Shown: piece after piece, positions 7,569-13,600 of the stretch
Numbering within the stretch: the first letter of the stretch is position 1
How the letters are laid out: each line of letters opens with the position of its first letter
Virus record (IMG/VR): IMGVR_UViG_3300009370_000156
Coordinates: 1-25,187 of that record
Length of the DNA: 25,187 nt
Direction: 5' to 3' (one strand)
From: a virus
Made by a program: the position numbers and the translations under genes
Notes under the pieces: generated by a model
Told to the model about the DNA's origin: nothing
Database searches by the model: none
What the model saw: the letters and a program-made list of their open reading frames with translations, nothing else

Positions 7569-8071
7569 TAGTAATACCACACGATAATGAGATGTTGGAG
7601 AAGGCTTCTGCGTGGTCTAAAAAACTGGGTGGTCTAAAAAACTCTATCACCAAGGGGGCTGGCAACACAGCGGGAAGGCTGGGTGAGTTGGCAGTTGCTA
7701 ATTATTTGGGGGTAGATATTGAGGATAAGAGGGACTATGACCTAGTGTACAAGGGGGAGAAGCTAGAGGTTAAGACTAAGAGGAGAACAGTAGCGCCTCG
7801 TTTAGATTACGATGTGTCAGTAGCTACCACCAGCGCACACCAGCACCCTGATAGGTATGTGTTTGTCAGCTTGGAGTTTGAAAGGAAGGAGAAGTGGGAC
7901 TATTTTGGATTGAAGAATGTGTGGTTGTGTGGAGATAAGAACGCACATGAATACATGGACAATGCATTCCTTTGTAAGATGGGGAGTACGGATTGGACTA
8001 ATGGATTTAAAACTATCGTTGACATGTGGAACATGAGGATACATGACCTTGATCAGACGATCAGGGCTTGA
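7565..8071 (+). CDS. PD-(D/E)XK nuclease-like protein
   Basis: This 168-residue protein starts with GTG at 7565 and overlaps the Q-like stop by 4 nt. It contains AGRLGELAVANYLG (Glu41), DYDLVYKGEKLEVKTK (Asp59, Glu68, Lys70) and downstream aromatic strands (DRYVFVSLEFE). This is the minimal restriction-endonuclease-like core E...D...ExK. Such small proteins in phages may act as resolvases, host-DNA nucleases or restriction-like enzymes; none is diagnosed here. It is the last gene of the plus-strand early block and is followed by the promoter-like box at 8068. Confidence 0.7.
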   Translation: MIVIPHDNEMLEKASAWSKKLGGLKNSITKGAGNTAGRLGELAVANYLGVDIEDKRDYDLVYKGEKLEVKTKRRTVAPRLDYDVSVATTSAHQHPDRYVFVSLEFERKEKWDYFGLKNVWLCGDKNAHEYMDNAFLCKMGSTDWTNGFKTIVDMWNMRIHDLDQTIRA

Positions 8072-8086
8072 CACGCATGGTATAAT
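8068..8086 (+). promoter_or_regulatory. TTGACAC...ATGGTATAAT box (site A)
   Basis: TTGACA at 8068-8073 and TATAAT at 8081-8086 are separated by only 7 nt, so they cannot work together as an ordinary sigma-70 -35/-10 pair. The TGG before TATAAT makes a good extended -10. Nearly the same box recurs at 14926-14945. Transcription from here would hit the hairpin at 8120-8137 within about 50 nt. Confidence 0.5.
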
Positions 8087-8112
8087 ACTAGTGGATAGAT
8101 GCGTATTCAGAC

Positions 8113-8137
8113 AAAAAAAGGGGAGCCGAAGCCCCCC
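8113..8137 (-). terminator. Intrinsic terminator of the accessory cassette
   Basis: On the minus strand this is a GGGGGGC / GCTCCCC stem (one G-T pair) closed by a TTCG tetraloop and followed by seven T. It lies 10 nt after the last minus-strand gene. Read on the plus strand it still folds, but the T tract is weak, so it may stop plus-strand transcripts less efficiently. Confidence 0.88.
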
Positions 8138-8147
8138 TTTCTAGTCC

Positions 8148-8357
8148 TTAGTTATGGTTACGTGGTCCACGATATGTGATGGCCCGTCCACTCAAGTGAT
8201 AGTCGAAGTACCTTAACAAGGCATCATAGACTTTCTTAGGACACATCTCTAAATCCTCAACGTCGATCCCAAGTTGATCGGCTATTGAGTAATCTAAGTC
8301 AGCATCGTACTCAAGTTTATCGGGATCACTCATGGCTGAGTCAGAACGTATTGTCAT
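8148..8357 (-). CDS. Small acidic hypothetical protein
   Basis: This encodes 69 residues, the last gene of the minus-strand cassette. The ATG at 8357 (MTIRSDSAM) is chosen for the GGGGG 6 nt upstream; an ATG at 8333 is an alternative with no ribosome-binding site. The middle is acidic (DPDKLEYDADLDYSIADQLGIDVEDLEM), then helical (KKVYDALLRYFDYHLSG) with a basic tail. It overlaps the metalloprotein gene by 17 nt. I recognise no family. Small acidic proteins are common among phage inhibitors of host proteins, but nothing here identifies a target. Confidence 0.6.
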   Translation of the reverse strand: MTIRSDSAMSDPDKLEYDADLDYSIADQLGIDVEDLEMCPKKVYDALLRYFDYHLSGRAITYRGPRNHN

Positions 8358-8781
8358 GTAACCCCCGTAACATAGATGGATTGTATTTAATCTTATACGC
8401 TTCAATGGTTGAAATCAACTGCTCCATTGGCACGTTAAGATTAGTGTTGAGAAGATGCAAGTGGGTAGATACCCAGTCCTCAGTATGGGCTTCACCGGGT
8501 GTGAGTTCATGCGCTACCTCATGGCATATGATAACCGCAGTCCTTGCGAACCTTGGTAATCTGATCTCACCGCCTAACGATACTGCTGATCGGCGTCCCC
8601 GACCATCACCTAACCTTGGAACGGGTCTATCCTTGGTAAAGAACTTGCTACTCTCTTTGAGCCATATTTTTTCTATCAAAACATGACACTCTTGAAGAGT
8701 ACATAGCCCCCAGTTGAAATTGCTACTCCATAAGGTATCACTCTCCCATTTATAACACTTAGATCGTTGGAAGTCTCTCAT
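8341..8781 (-). CDS. SprT-like zinc metallopeptidase domain protein
   Basis: This is a 146-residue protein. The ATG at 8781 follows GGAGG by 7 nt. The motif HEVAH (His87, Glu88, His91) with His99 in GEAHTEDW forms a zinc site of the kind seen in SprT-like and putative phage metallopeptidases. The preceding hydrophobic strand (ARTAVIICHEVAH) is the usual active-site helix. It is soluble, with no signal peptide. It could cleave a host or phage protein inside the cell, or the domain may be structural. It is coupled to the upstream 53-aa gene by ATGA. Confidence 0.7.
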   Translation of the reverse strand: MRDFQRSKCYKWESDTLWSSNFNWGLCTLQECHVLIEKIWLKESSKFFTKDRPVPRLGDGRGRRSAVSLGGEIRLPRFARTAVIICHEVAHELTPGEAHTEDWVSTHLHLLNTNLNVPMEQLISTIEAYKIKYNPSMLRGLHDNTF

Positions 8782-8939
8782 TTGAGTTCCTCCCAATGCT
8801 CAGGGGGATACCATCGTGCGCTTCCATCTGGAAGTTCGGCATAGTAACCTTGGATTGAATCTGCCAGTGTTACTTTAACCACTACTACTTCTCCACTGTG
8901 TGGATTTTTAAGGCGTACCTTCTGGCCTCTCTTTTTCAT
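8778..8939 (-). CDS. 53-aa small basic/beta protein
   Basis: This short frame starts at the ATG at 8939 with GAGG 6 nt upstream and ends at a TGA overlapping the metalloprotein start. The product begins MKKRGQKVRLKNPHSGEVVVVKV and continues with YYAELPDGSARWYPPEHWEELK. This looks like a small SH3-like or KOW-like beta fold (KxVRLKNP...GEVV..V). The spacing and stop/start coupling are exactly those of its neighbours. Its function is unknown. Confidence 0.65.
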   Translation of the reverse strand: MKKRGQKVRLKNPHSGEVVVVKVTLADSIQGYYAELPDGSARWYPPEHWEELK

Positions 8940-9072
8940 AGAATACCTCTTCAAGTTGAGAGTTTAGTTCTTTTTTACTATCTTCTCTTAGCTTTTTACG
9001 TGAGGTTAAGTGTGGACCACCCTTCTTCATCAAAGGATAGTTAACACGTGGCCTCTGTCTTTTAAAGTTCAT
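8908..9072 (-). CDS. 54-aa basic hypothetical protein
   Basis: The frame starts at the ATG at 9072 (MNFKRQRPRVNYPLMKKGGP) and overlaps the next small gene by 32 nt. The product is strongly basic at the N-terminus and ends in a charged helix (KKLREDSKKELNSQLEEVF). AAGGAG is 13 nt upstream of this ATG but only 5 nt before an earlier ATG that reads just ATG-AAA-CGA-TGA. A mini-ORF may therefore precede the gene. Confidence is moderate because the best ribosome-binding site points at the mini-ORF. Confidence 0.5.
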   Translation of the reverse strand: MNFKRQRPRVNYPLMKKGGPHLTSRKKLREDSKKELNSQLEEVFYEKERPEGTP

Positions 9073-9094
9073 CGTTTCATTGCGACTCCTTGGT

Positions 9095-9763
9095 CTAGTG
9101 TAGACCGCTTGATACTACGTTAACATTACGGTCCCAACATGCATAGCAATTAGCGTCTTTACATGTTGGTCCCTCAGTACCGTCTTCAACAGGGCATATG
9201 TGACCACGTGCCTTGTCTCTGTCGGTATGAACTAAGTGATGGGTGATTTGATTACAGTCTTCAAACCCCTTCACTATATCTCCATCTAACATGTAACCAG
9301 ACATCTGGATTACTAAGTTATCTGGAATTGTACCACCCTCGTCAAGGAACTTACGTACCGTCCGCTTCTCCTTGGTGACGAGCCAGTGCTTTATGATGGG
9401 AGTACCATTGCATACCTCTGTGATATTCCGTAAGCATTGCACACTGTCAAGGTCACCGCTGTCGAACCAGCGAAAGTATTTCTTAACCTTGATGCGTATC
9501 AGCATGGTCATAGCTGTTACCCACATAGGATGATACAGGCTATCGTACCTTCTCATGAGGGCGTTCTTGACACCGGGCCAATTGTAGTTGCCCTTCATGG
9601 CGTAACACTCATGGCATACGGAACCCAGCACTTCTCTCAGCTTGCTACCTACGTTGCATTTGATAGCAGGTGTTGAGAATGCATACTCAGGCATCTTGTT
9701 AGGATTCGATAGACCACCAGTGATATCACTAAGGGCATCTACTACTGCTTTCTTTGTTTGCAT
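9095..9763 (-). CDS. GP88-family phage protein
   Basis: This 222-residue protein resembles the gene-product-88 family known from mycobacteriophages and many other phages. The family signature is present: GSKLREVLGSVCHECYAMKGNY (about residues 39-60), a run of Arg (NALMRRYDSLYHP), KKYFRWFDSGDLDSVQCLRNI (about 94-114) and TPIIKHWLVTKEKRTV. A Cys cluster (CHECYA; later HICPVEDG, CKDANCYACW at the C-terminus) suggests metal or cluster binding. The biochemical role of GP88 is not established. The start has AGGAG 7 nt upstream, in the loop of a small hairpin that includes the ATG. Confidence 0.82.
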   Translation of the reverse strand: MQTKKAVVDALSDITGGLSNPNKMPEYAFSTPAIKCNVGSKLREVLGSVCHECYAMKGNYNWPGVKNALMRRYDSLYHPMWVTAMTMLIRIKVKKYFRWFDSGDLDSVQCLRNITEVCNGTPIIKHWLVTKEKRTVRKFLDEGGTIPDNLVIQMSGYMLDGDIVKGFEDCNQITHHLVHTDRDKARGHICPVEDGTEGPTCKDANCYACWDRNVNVVSSGLH

Positions 9764-9798
9764 ATGAATCTCCTATATGTGGAGTGGTTGATTAAGTG

Positions 9799-9996
9799 CT
9801 ACTGCCCTCCCGAATAAGGATCGTTAGGGTTGTCAGGGTCAAACCCGAAACCTCGTAGCATCTGATCTCGGTCCTCACCTTGAGGGTTGTCGATATCTCT
9901 GACCCTAGCTTTCTTCTTGGGCGGGAGGTAATCTGGATGTTCCAGACATGGCTCCTTGCTCATTGCTTCGGGGCTACCAACGATTAATGGTTTCAT
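9799..9996 (-). CDS. Small Pro/Asp-rich hypothetical protein
   Basis: This encodes 65 residues with GGGGG 6 nt before the ATG and a 4-nt ATGA overlap with the upstream gene. It is low in predicted structure: a basic stretch PPKKKARVRDI (about residues 25-35) is followed by an acidic Asn/Asp/Pro tail (FDPDNPNDPYSGGQ). There are no membrane segments. I do not recognise it. It could be a disordered linker-type protein. Confidence 0.6.
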   Translation of the reverse strand: MKPLIVGSPEAMSKEPCLEHPDYLPPKKKARVRDIDNPQGEDRDQMLRGFGFDPDNPNDPYSGGQ

Positions 9997-10292
9997 TTAG
10001 TACCCCCATAGTTGATGGGTAGGTCACCGTCTAGATCGACATGATCGTCGCCCTGAAAACTTCGAGGTATTTTATCAGGGTCGATGGCAACCATCCCATA
10101 GGTTGGGGTTGAACGTGGGGGAAATGACTCCGATACCATCGGATATATCTCCTGCACCCCTTGGTATGAGATGTGAGGCATTAACTTCTCGACAAACTCG
10201 GCTAACGCTGGACGATCTGCGTTCCAGAGGTACTTAGCTAAGTTGTCTTCAAGAAAACTGCCCATCTCGCTGACAATATCAGGGCTACTCAT
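9993..10292 (-). CDS. Hypothetical protein
   Basis: This encodes 99 residues from the ATG at 10292 (MSSPDIVSEMGS), chosen because GGTGG lies 7 nt upstream and the start overlaps the previous stop. The frame extends upstream to 10367, but that part is shadow sequence in the neighbouring gene. The first half is helical (EMGSFLEDNLAKYLW, ALAEFVEKLMPHI). The second half is Pro/Asp-rich and ends DLPINYGGTK. No family is recognised. Confidence 0.65.
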   Translation of the reverse strand: MSSPDIVSEMGSFLEDNLAKYLWNADRPALAEFVEKLMPHISYQGVQEIYPMVSESFPPRSTPTYGMVAIDPDKIPRSFQGDDHVDLDGDLPINYGGTK

Positions 10293-10494
10293 CGTCAACC
10301 ACCGTGAGGTTAGGCTTACGTTTAACCAGTAAGTCTTTATAGTCACGCAACTTGAAGTAGTCGCCAATCATATCGTCAAAGTTTTCCCAACCTAGAACCA
10401 AGACAGGACGGGCATTGATCAGGTGATCACCATCGTAGATGCCAAGACCCTTCTCAGGTTCTTGTCGGTCAACATAGTCAAAGTAGTAAGACAT
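10285..10494 (-). CDS. Small hypothetical protein
   Basis: This encodes 69 residues with a clear AAGGAG 8 nt before the ATG. It is aromatic and acidic at the N-terminus (MSYYFDYVDRQEPEKGLGIYDGDHL), then VLVLGWENFDDMIGDYFKLRDY, probably a mixed alpha/beta fold. It has no Cys. It overlaps the following gene by 8 nt. Family unknown. Confidence 0.65.
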   Translation of the reverse strand: MSYYFDYVDRQEPEKGLGIYDGDHLINARPVLVLGWENFDDMIGDYFKLRDYKDLLVKRKPNLTVVDDE

Positions 10495-10524
10495 ATTTAA
10501 ATCTCCTTATGAGATTGAGGTTGA

Positions 10525-10779
10525 TTAAATGTGGGTTAAGTTATCTAAGTCAACGATAACGTCACCCTCTGTTTCCATCCAAGCCACAGCACCACATGGC
10601 AATGGCTTGTCAGGACTGTACACAAGTCTAACACGATCTAGACATTCCACATAGTCTAGCTTGTAGTTATCCTTGTATGTTTTCACAGTAAAAGGCATAC
10701 GTTCCACGAAATCTGGATCGTCTTTATGCCTCTTGTTGTAGGCAATGTTATGCCTGTTAACATGGATACGTTTTAGCAT
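10525..10779 (-). CDS. Conserved-looking phage protein with upstream palindrome
   Basis: This encodes 84 residues beginning MLKRIHVNRHNIAYN. The layout His-Val-Asn-x-His at the N-terminus, TVKTYKDNYKLDYVE in the middle and VRLVYSPDKPLPCGAVAWMETEG near the end is one I associate with small hypothetical proteins of other phages and bacteria. I know no function for them. It is predicted to be mostly beta. AAGGAG is 6 nt before the ATG and one copy of the palindrome family (10791-10809) lies directly upstream. Expression may therefore be controlled individually rather than only as part of an operon. Confidence 0.7.
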   Translation of the reverse strand: MLKRIHVNRHNIAYNKRHKDDPDFVERMPFTVKTYKDNYKLDYVECLDRVRLVYSPDKPLPCGAVAWMETEGDVIVDLDNLTHI

Positions 10780-10790
10780 ATGAACTCCTT

Positions 10791-10809
10791 AATGTACAAG
10801 TTGCACATT
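10791..10809. promoter_or_regulatory. Palindrome copy 1 (AATGTGCA-n3-TGCACATT family)
   Basis: The arms are AATGTACA / TGCACATT with one mismatch and a 3-nt centre. It ends 11 nt before the ATG of the 84-aa gene, partly abutting its ribosome-binding site. A G6C/GC6 hairpin is directly next to it on the upstream side. Confidence 0.75.
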
Positions 10810-10827
10810 GGGGGGCTTGCGCCCCCC
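10810..10827 (-). terminator. GC hairpin between two cassette genes
   Basis: GGGGGGC and GCCCCCC form a 7-bp perfect stem with a TTGC loop, 14 nt after the DUF932 stop codon. There is no T tract on either strand. It may be an attenuator or an mRNA-stability hairpin rather than a full terminator. Confidence 0.45.
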
Positions 10828-10840
10828 GCAGTGAGGTTGA

Positions 10841-11941
10841 TTAAGCGGCAACAGCCAGTGATGCCCACTCTGATTTACGCAACTGAATAACATTACCGCC
10901 CAACTCCTGCAACTCAGTGGCACGGTCATAGTTATCAGTAGCATTAGCTACGTGGGTGATAGCATTAGCGAAACCCCAACGAGAGTAGTCTCTGCCTTCT
11001 AGGAGAGATCGTCTAGCTGTCTTAACTTCTGCTTCAGCTAGGCTGAACCTCTTACCAAGGCCTTCGATTACTTCTTCAGGATCACGCTGGTCCTGCTCTT
11101 CTGCTGATTCGTTGATCTTATCTACAGTCAAGCGGAACTTGGCAGGATCAGTACACTCTTCAACGTGGTCACGCAGTTGCTTCTGCAACGCAGTGTGCAT
11201 GGCCTTGCGAGTGTCTGCTTTGTAGATGAGTTCACCCTCATCCTGTGCCTTACCTAGATGACGGCGCCGAACACCAGCATCGTTCACTGTCATACCGTTA
11301 AGGCAGATCAGACGATAGATGAATGGGCTGACCACAATGGAACCCATACCGACCTCACTGTTACTGATAATGACACCGCTCTTAACGATGTCACCTACCT
11401 GTCTACCCTTGATCTCAGCTTCCACGTTAGGGAAGATGATCTTAAGATAGAGTTTGTTATCAGTCAGGCCCATGGACACGAACTGAATGCCGTTCACCTG
11501 TCTATCCAACCTATCCAGTAGAGGCAAGAGTCCCTGCACAAGGTCAAAGTTATCGAATGTCAGGAACCTATCTGAGTGATAGCTTCTAAACGTGTTGTCC
11601 TTCCACGTTTGATTATCATAGGTTCTGAACAGGCGATTCCTTGCACCCTTTACAGGATTCTTCAGCCATGTATTGAGGTTCGATTGAATCAACTCTGGTT
11701 GGTCACGATCTGCCATGGTCTGGTAGTACGTGTAAGGTACTTTGTGATGACCACACAGTTGCTTGATGAATCTCTCACTCATCTGGCCCCTGTAGCACTC
11801 ATCCTTAGACTCTAGGTGGATGGTACAACCATCGTTTTGAACCTCTGCATAGGTGGATGGAAGAATGAAGTCACGCTTCATGTTCTCCAGTCGGTCAACT
11901 TCACCTACTAGTTCCTGATACGAATTAAACATTGTTTGCAT
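10841..11941 (-). CDS. DUF932 phage/plasmid-like protein
   Basis: This is a 366-residue protein with the DUF932 pattern: SYHSDRFLTFDNFDLVQGLLPLLD (about residues 118-141), MGLTDNKLYLKIIFP (about 156-170), GDIVKSGVIISNSEVGMGSIVVSPFIYRLICLNGM (about 182-216) and RRRHLGKAQ. Members occur on phages and plasmids, often next to replication or anti-restriction genes. Their activity is unknown to me. The C-terminal third is helical and highly charged. AGGAA is about 10 nt before the ATG, and palindrome copy 2 lies 33 nt upstream. It is the largest protein of the cassette and probably its central component. Confidence 0.85.
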   Translation of the reverse strand: MQTMFNSYQELVGEVDRLENMKRDFILPSTYAEVQNDGCTIHLESKDECYRGQMSERFIKQLCGHHKVPYTYYQTMADRDQPELIQSNLNTWLKNPVKGARNRLFRTYDNQTWKDNTFRSYHSDRFLTFDNFDLVQGLLPLLDRLDRQVNGIQFVSMGLTDNKLYLKIIFPNVEAEIKGRQVGDIVKSGVIISNSEVGMGSIVVSPFIYRLICLNGMTVNDAGVRRRHLGKAQDEGELIYKADTRKAMHTALQKQLRDHVEECTDPAKFRLTVDKINESAEEQDQRDPEEVIEGLGKRFSLAEAEVKTARRSLLEGRDYSRWGFANAITHVANATDNYDRATELQELGGNVIQLRKSEWASLAVAA

Positions 11942-11974
11942 AATTAAATTTCCTATTTAAGTACAACGATTACA

Positions 11975-11993
11975 AATGTGCAGACTGCACATT
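11975..11993. promoter_or_regulatory. Palindrome copy 2
   Basis: AATGTGCA-GAC-TGCACATT is a perfect 8-bp inverted repeat, 33 nt upstream of the DUF932 start. Next to it a shared ACAACGATT stretch (11963-11971) also follows copy 6. A degenerate version of the palindrome, with arms GTACAG/CTGCAC, lies at 11997-12013. Confidence 0.8.
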
Positions 11994-12016
11994 CGGGTAC
12001 AGCAACACTGCACCTC

Positions 12017-12040
12017 GATGCCTACCCTCAGATAGGCATC
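12017..12040 (-). terminator. Hairpin after the 113-aa gene
   Basis: GATGCCTA / TAGGCATC form an 8-bp perfect stem with an 8-nt loop, 12 nt after the stop codon of the 113-aa gene. No T tract follows, so it may act as a weak terminator or as a stabilising 3' end. Confidence 0.45.
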
Positions 12041-12051
12041 AGGGTTAAGTG

Positions 12052-12393
12052 TTAAGACGGTGGAAAGAACTCGTTGAGTTCAGTGAGTGGCGTAACATCT
12101 TGCCATGCATAGTCCTTGTAGTGATACCTCAGAACATAATCATAGACAGGACGCTTGGCTTTGCTCTCCCTGTTTCTCTCACGAGATACTATAGGCCAAC
12201 TCTTTAAGCACTCATCCCTAAAGAGCATCGCTCCCTTGAGAGTCCTGAACTTGGTAGTATTGATATCACCTTCACCACCCTGTGATCTAATGCCATACTT
12301 CTTACAATCAGGCTCACAGGTGACGATGATGGTAGTAGGCGTACCATCCAGACTGGCATAGGACGTATCCTTTTCCATGTAGTCATCGGTCAT
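12052..12393 (-). CDS. Hypothetical protein
   Basis: This encodes 113 residues, coupled to the gene upstream by a 4-nt ATGA overlap. The sequence suggests a beta-rich N-terminal half (TPTTIIVTCEPDCKKYGIRSQGG) with two Cys. A helix KGAMLFRDECLKSWPIV follows, then a strand YDYVLRYHYKDYAW. No membrane segment is present. I do not recognise a family. It is followed by a hairpin and then palindrome copy 2. Confidence 0.65.
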   Translation of the reverse strand: MTDDYMEKDTSYASLDGTPTTIIVTCEPDCKKYGIRSQGGEGDINTTKFRTLKGAMLFRDECLKSWPIVSRERNRESKAKRPVYDYVLRYHYKDYAWQDVTPLTELNEFFPPS

Positions 12394-12740
12394 GCTATCA
12401 ACCCCCCTGCTTTGATGAGTTCATCATGCACCTCACCATAGGCACGGGATGTGACCCACTTGGCACGAGCGATACGATCAAGGGCTTCCCTGACATTCTC
12501 CTTCTGTCTCCTAACCCAGTCAGGTGTAGCATCAGAGGGAAGGTGAACAATAGGACAAGACAGATAGTGCCAACGCTCACTGCCTTCTGAGTACACCCTG
12601 ACCTCAGACTGAGTAGAGCAGACACGGCGAACACCGACCACACCCTTAAAGTCAGGTGAGAACTGATTCGGATACCCGTAATGCTCTGAATCAGGGTTAT
12701 AGTACGGATCAAGATCACAATGTCCGTTATCATCTTTCAT
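12390..12740 (-). CDS. Hypothetical protein under palindrome copy 3
   Basis: This encodes 116 residues from the ATG at 12740 (MKDDNGHCDLDPYY), which has GGAG 8 nt upstream. A longer frame starting at 12773 would put the palindrome inside the coding sequence and is rejected. The N-terminus is rich in Asp/Tyr/Asn/Pro. The middle carries GVVGVRRVCSTQSEVRVY and SCPIVHLPSD. The C-terminal half is helical (DWVRRQKENVREALDRIARAK). No family is recognised. Start choice is well supported. Confidence 0.7.
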   Translation of the reverse strand: MKDDNGHCDLDPYYNPDSEHYGYPNQFSPDFKGVVGVRRVCSTQSEVRVYSEGSERWHYLSCPIVHLPSDATPDWVRRQKENVREALDRIARAKWVTSRAYGEVHDELIKAGGLIA

Positions 12741-12757
12741 ATTTACATCTCCATAGT

Positions 12758-12776
12758 TATGTGCAGATTGCACATT
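12758..12776. promoter_or_regulatory. Palindrome copy 3
   Basis: TATGTGCA-GAT-TGCACATT has 7 of 8 arm positions paired. It lies 17 nt before the ATG at 12740, with the ribosome-binding site directly after it. The neighbouring membrane-protein gene ends at its edge. Confidence 0.78.
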
Positions 12777-12939
12777 AGATTAAGGTGATAGCCACTCCAA
12801 TCACGGCTAAACACCATACAGCAAACAAGCCAAGACATGACATAAGTATAAGCCATATCGGTGTGCCTAACACCTGACGCAAACTCCTCTTAGGTCTTGG
12901 ACCTAGCGTAGGTTTAGGCGGTGTCTCAAGAACTGTCAT
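12775..12939 (-). CDS. Small single-pass membrane protein
   Basis: This encodes 54 residues from the ATG at 12939 (MTVLETPPKP), which has GGGAG 8 nt upstream; a longer frame from 12972 lacks this. A Pro/Lys-rich N-terminus of about 30 residues (positive: RPKRSLRQ) precedes one hydrophobic helix, TPIWLILMSCLGLFAVWCLAVIGVAITLI, reaching the C-terminus. The positive-inside rule puts the N-terminus in the cytoplasm. It sits in the accessory cassette, not near the late genes, so it is not an obvious holin. Small membrane proteins here could block superinfection, but that is speculation. Confidence 0.7.
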   Translation of the reverse strand: MTVLETPPKPTLGPRPKRSLRQVLGTPIWLILMSCLGLFAVWCLAVIGVAITLI

Positions 12940-13102
12940 TGCTTCGCTCCCTAAGTTGACCTGAGTTGTCACAGACCATACGCTTAGGCTTTAACTGCAC
13001 CATATCCTTTACAAGCATATCAATAAGGCGTCTGTGCATCTTGGTTACTTCGGTGAGGTGTGCTACCTGTGCCTCTACCTCTGATAGCCTTTTATCAGTC
13101 AT
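12926..13102 (-). CDS. 58-aa helical small protein
   Basis: This short frame starts at the ATG at 13102 with AAAGGAG 8 nt upstream, a textbook ribosome-binding site. It starts MTDKRLSEVEAQVAHLTEVTKMHRRL, a heptad-like pattern suggesting a short coiled coil. It continues IDMLVKDMVQLKPKRMV and overlaps the membrane-protein gene by 14 nt and the upstream gene by 4 nt. No family is recognised; a dimerising adaptor is possible. Confidence 0.68.
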   Translation of the reverse strand: MTDKRLSEVEAQVAHLTEVTKMHRRLIDMLVKDMVQLKPKRMVCDNSGQLRERSNDSS

Positions 13103-13239
13103 TGCTTTGCTCCTTTCTTACTCTCTTTGTAAAGGTGCTTGGCAACATAGAACCACGACTTACTGGCTACCATACGCTCTGCCTTATCGTCAGGAACACG
13201 CACGATCTTGGCGTTAACAACAGATTGAACACATTTCAT
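13099..13239 (-). CDS. 46-aa basic small protein
   Basis: This short frame starts at the ATG at 13239 (MKCVQSVVNAKIVRVPDDKAERM) and ends KESKKGAKQ. AGGAG lies 7 nt upstream. The start codon and part of the ribosome-binding site lie in a 6-bp inverted repeat (13237-13253), so translation may be self-limiting. It has the same 4-nt coupling to its downstream neighbour as the rest of the cassette. Lys-rich, with no recognisable family. Confidence 0.62.
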   Translation of the reverse strand: MKCVQSVVNAKIVRVPDDKAERMVASKSWFYVAKHLYKESKKGAKQ

Positions 13240-13253
13240 AGGTATCTCCTATG
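13237..13253 (-). promoter_or_regulatory. Hairpin containing a start codon
   Basis: On the minus strand CATAGG-AGATA-CCTATG pairs perfectly over 6 bp. The final ATG is the start codon of the 46-aa gene and the AGG of the ribosome-binding site lies in the first arm. This could lower translation initiation. Confidence 0.45.
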
Positions 13254-13276
13254 TGAGAGGTTAACAGCATTACAGA

Positions 13277-13561
13277 CTAGTGAGGAAACTGTACCACGTT
13301 GCCTTCCCTTTTTGTCACAGGCTCTGGAAACATTGCTTCCAGCTTGTTAAAGAGTTCAGGGTCGGCATTTTTGAGCCACTCCATGAGTTTCTCAGTGATT
13401 TCTTCTTGCATCATCGTTCGCCCCACAAACTTGGTGAAACTCTCCCTATCGTTGATGCCTTTGTCCTCAAAGTATTTGGTGATGTTGTATGCAAACTCCA
13501 TACGATCACCATTACCCGCGAAGAACAGAAGAAAGGTTTCTAAATCCATCTTATCAGTCAT
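13277..13561 (-). CDS. Hypothetical protein under palindrome copy 4
   Basis: This encodes 94 residues from the ATG at 13561 (MTDKMDLETFLLFFAGNG) with CTGGAG 8 nt upstream. The frame extends to 13597 but that part is palindrome and spacer. It is predicted fully helical (AYNITKYFEDKGINDRESFTKFVG, MQEEITEKLMEWLKN) and acidic, ending VTKREGNVVQFPH. There is no membrane segment, and the hydrophobic LLFF near the N-terminus is too short. Family unknown. Confidence 0.7.
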   Translation of the reverse strand: MTDKMDLETFLLFFAGNGDRMEFAYNITKYFEDKGINDRESFTKFVGRTMMQEEITEKLMEWLKNADPELFNKLEAMFPEPVTKREGNVVQFPH

Positions 13562-13579
13562 AGTTAATACTCCAGTGTG

Positions 13580-13598
13580 AATGTGCAAGTTGCACATT
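13580..13598. promoter_or_regulatory. Palindrome copy 4
   Basis: AATGTGCA-AGT-TGCACATT is a perfect 8-bp inverted repeat. It lies 18 nt before the ATG at 13561, with the ribosome-binding site between. Confidence 0.82.
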
Positions 13599-13600
13599 TG

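Noticed and set aside
8068-8086. Ordinary sigma-70 promoter with TTGACA as the -35
   Set aside because: The spacer is 7 nt, far below the required 16-18. It is reported instead as a composite box with an extended -10.
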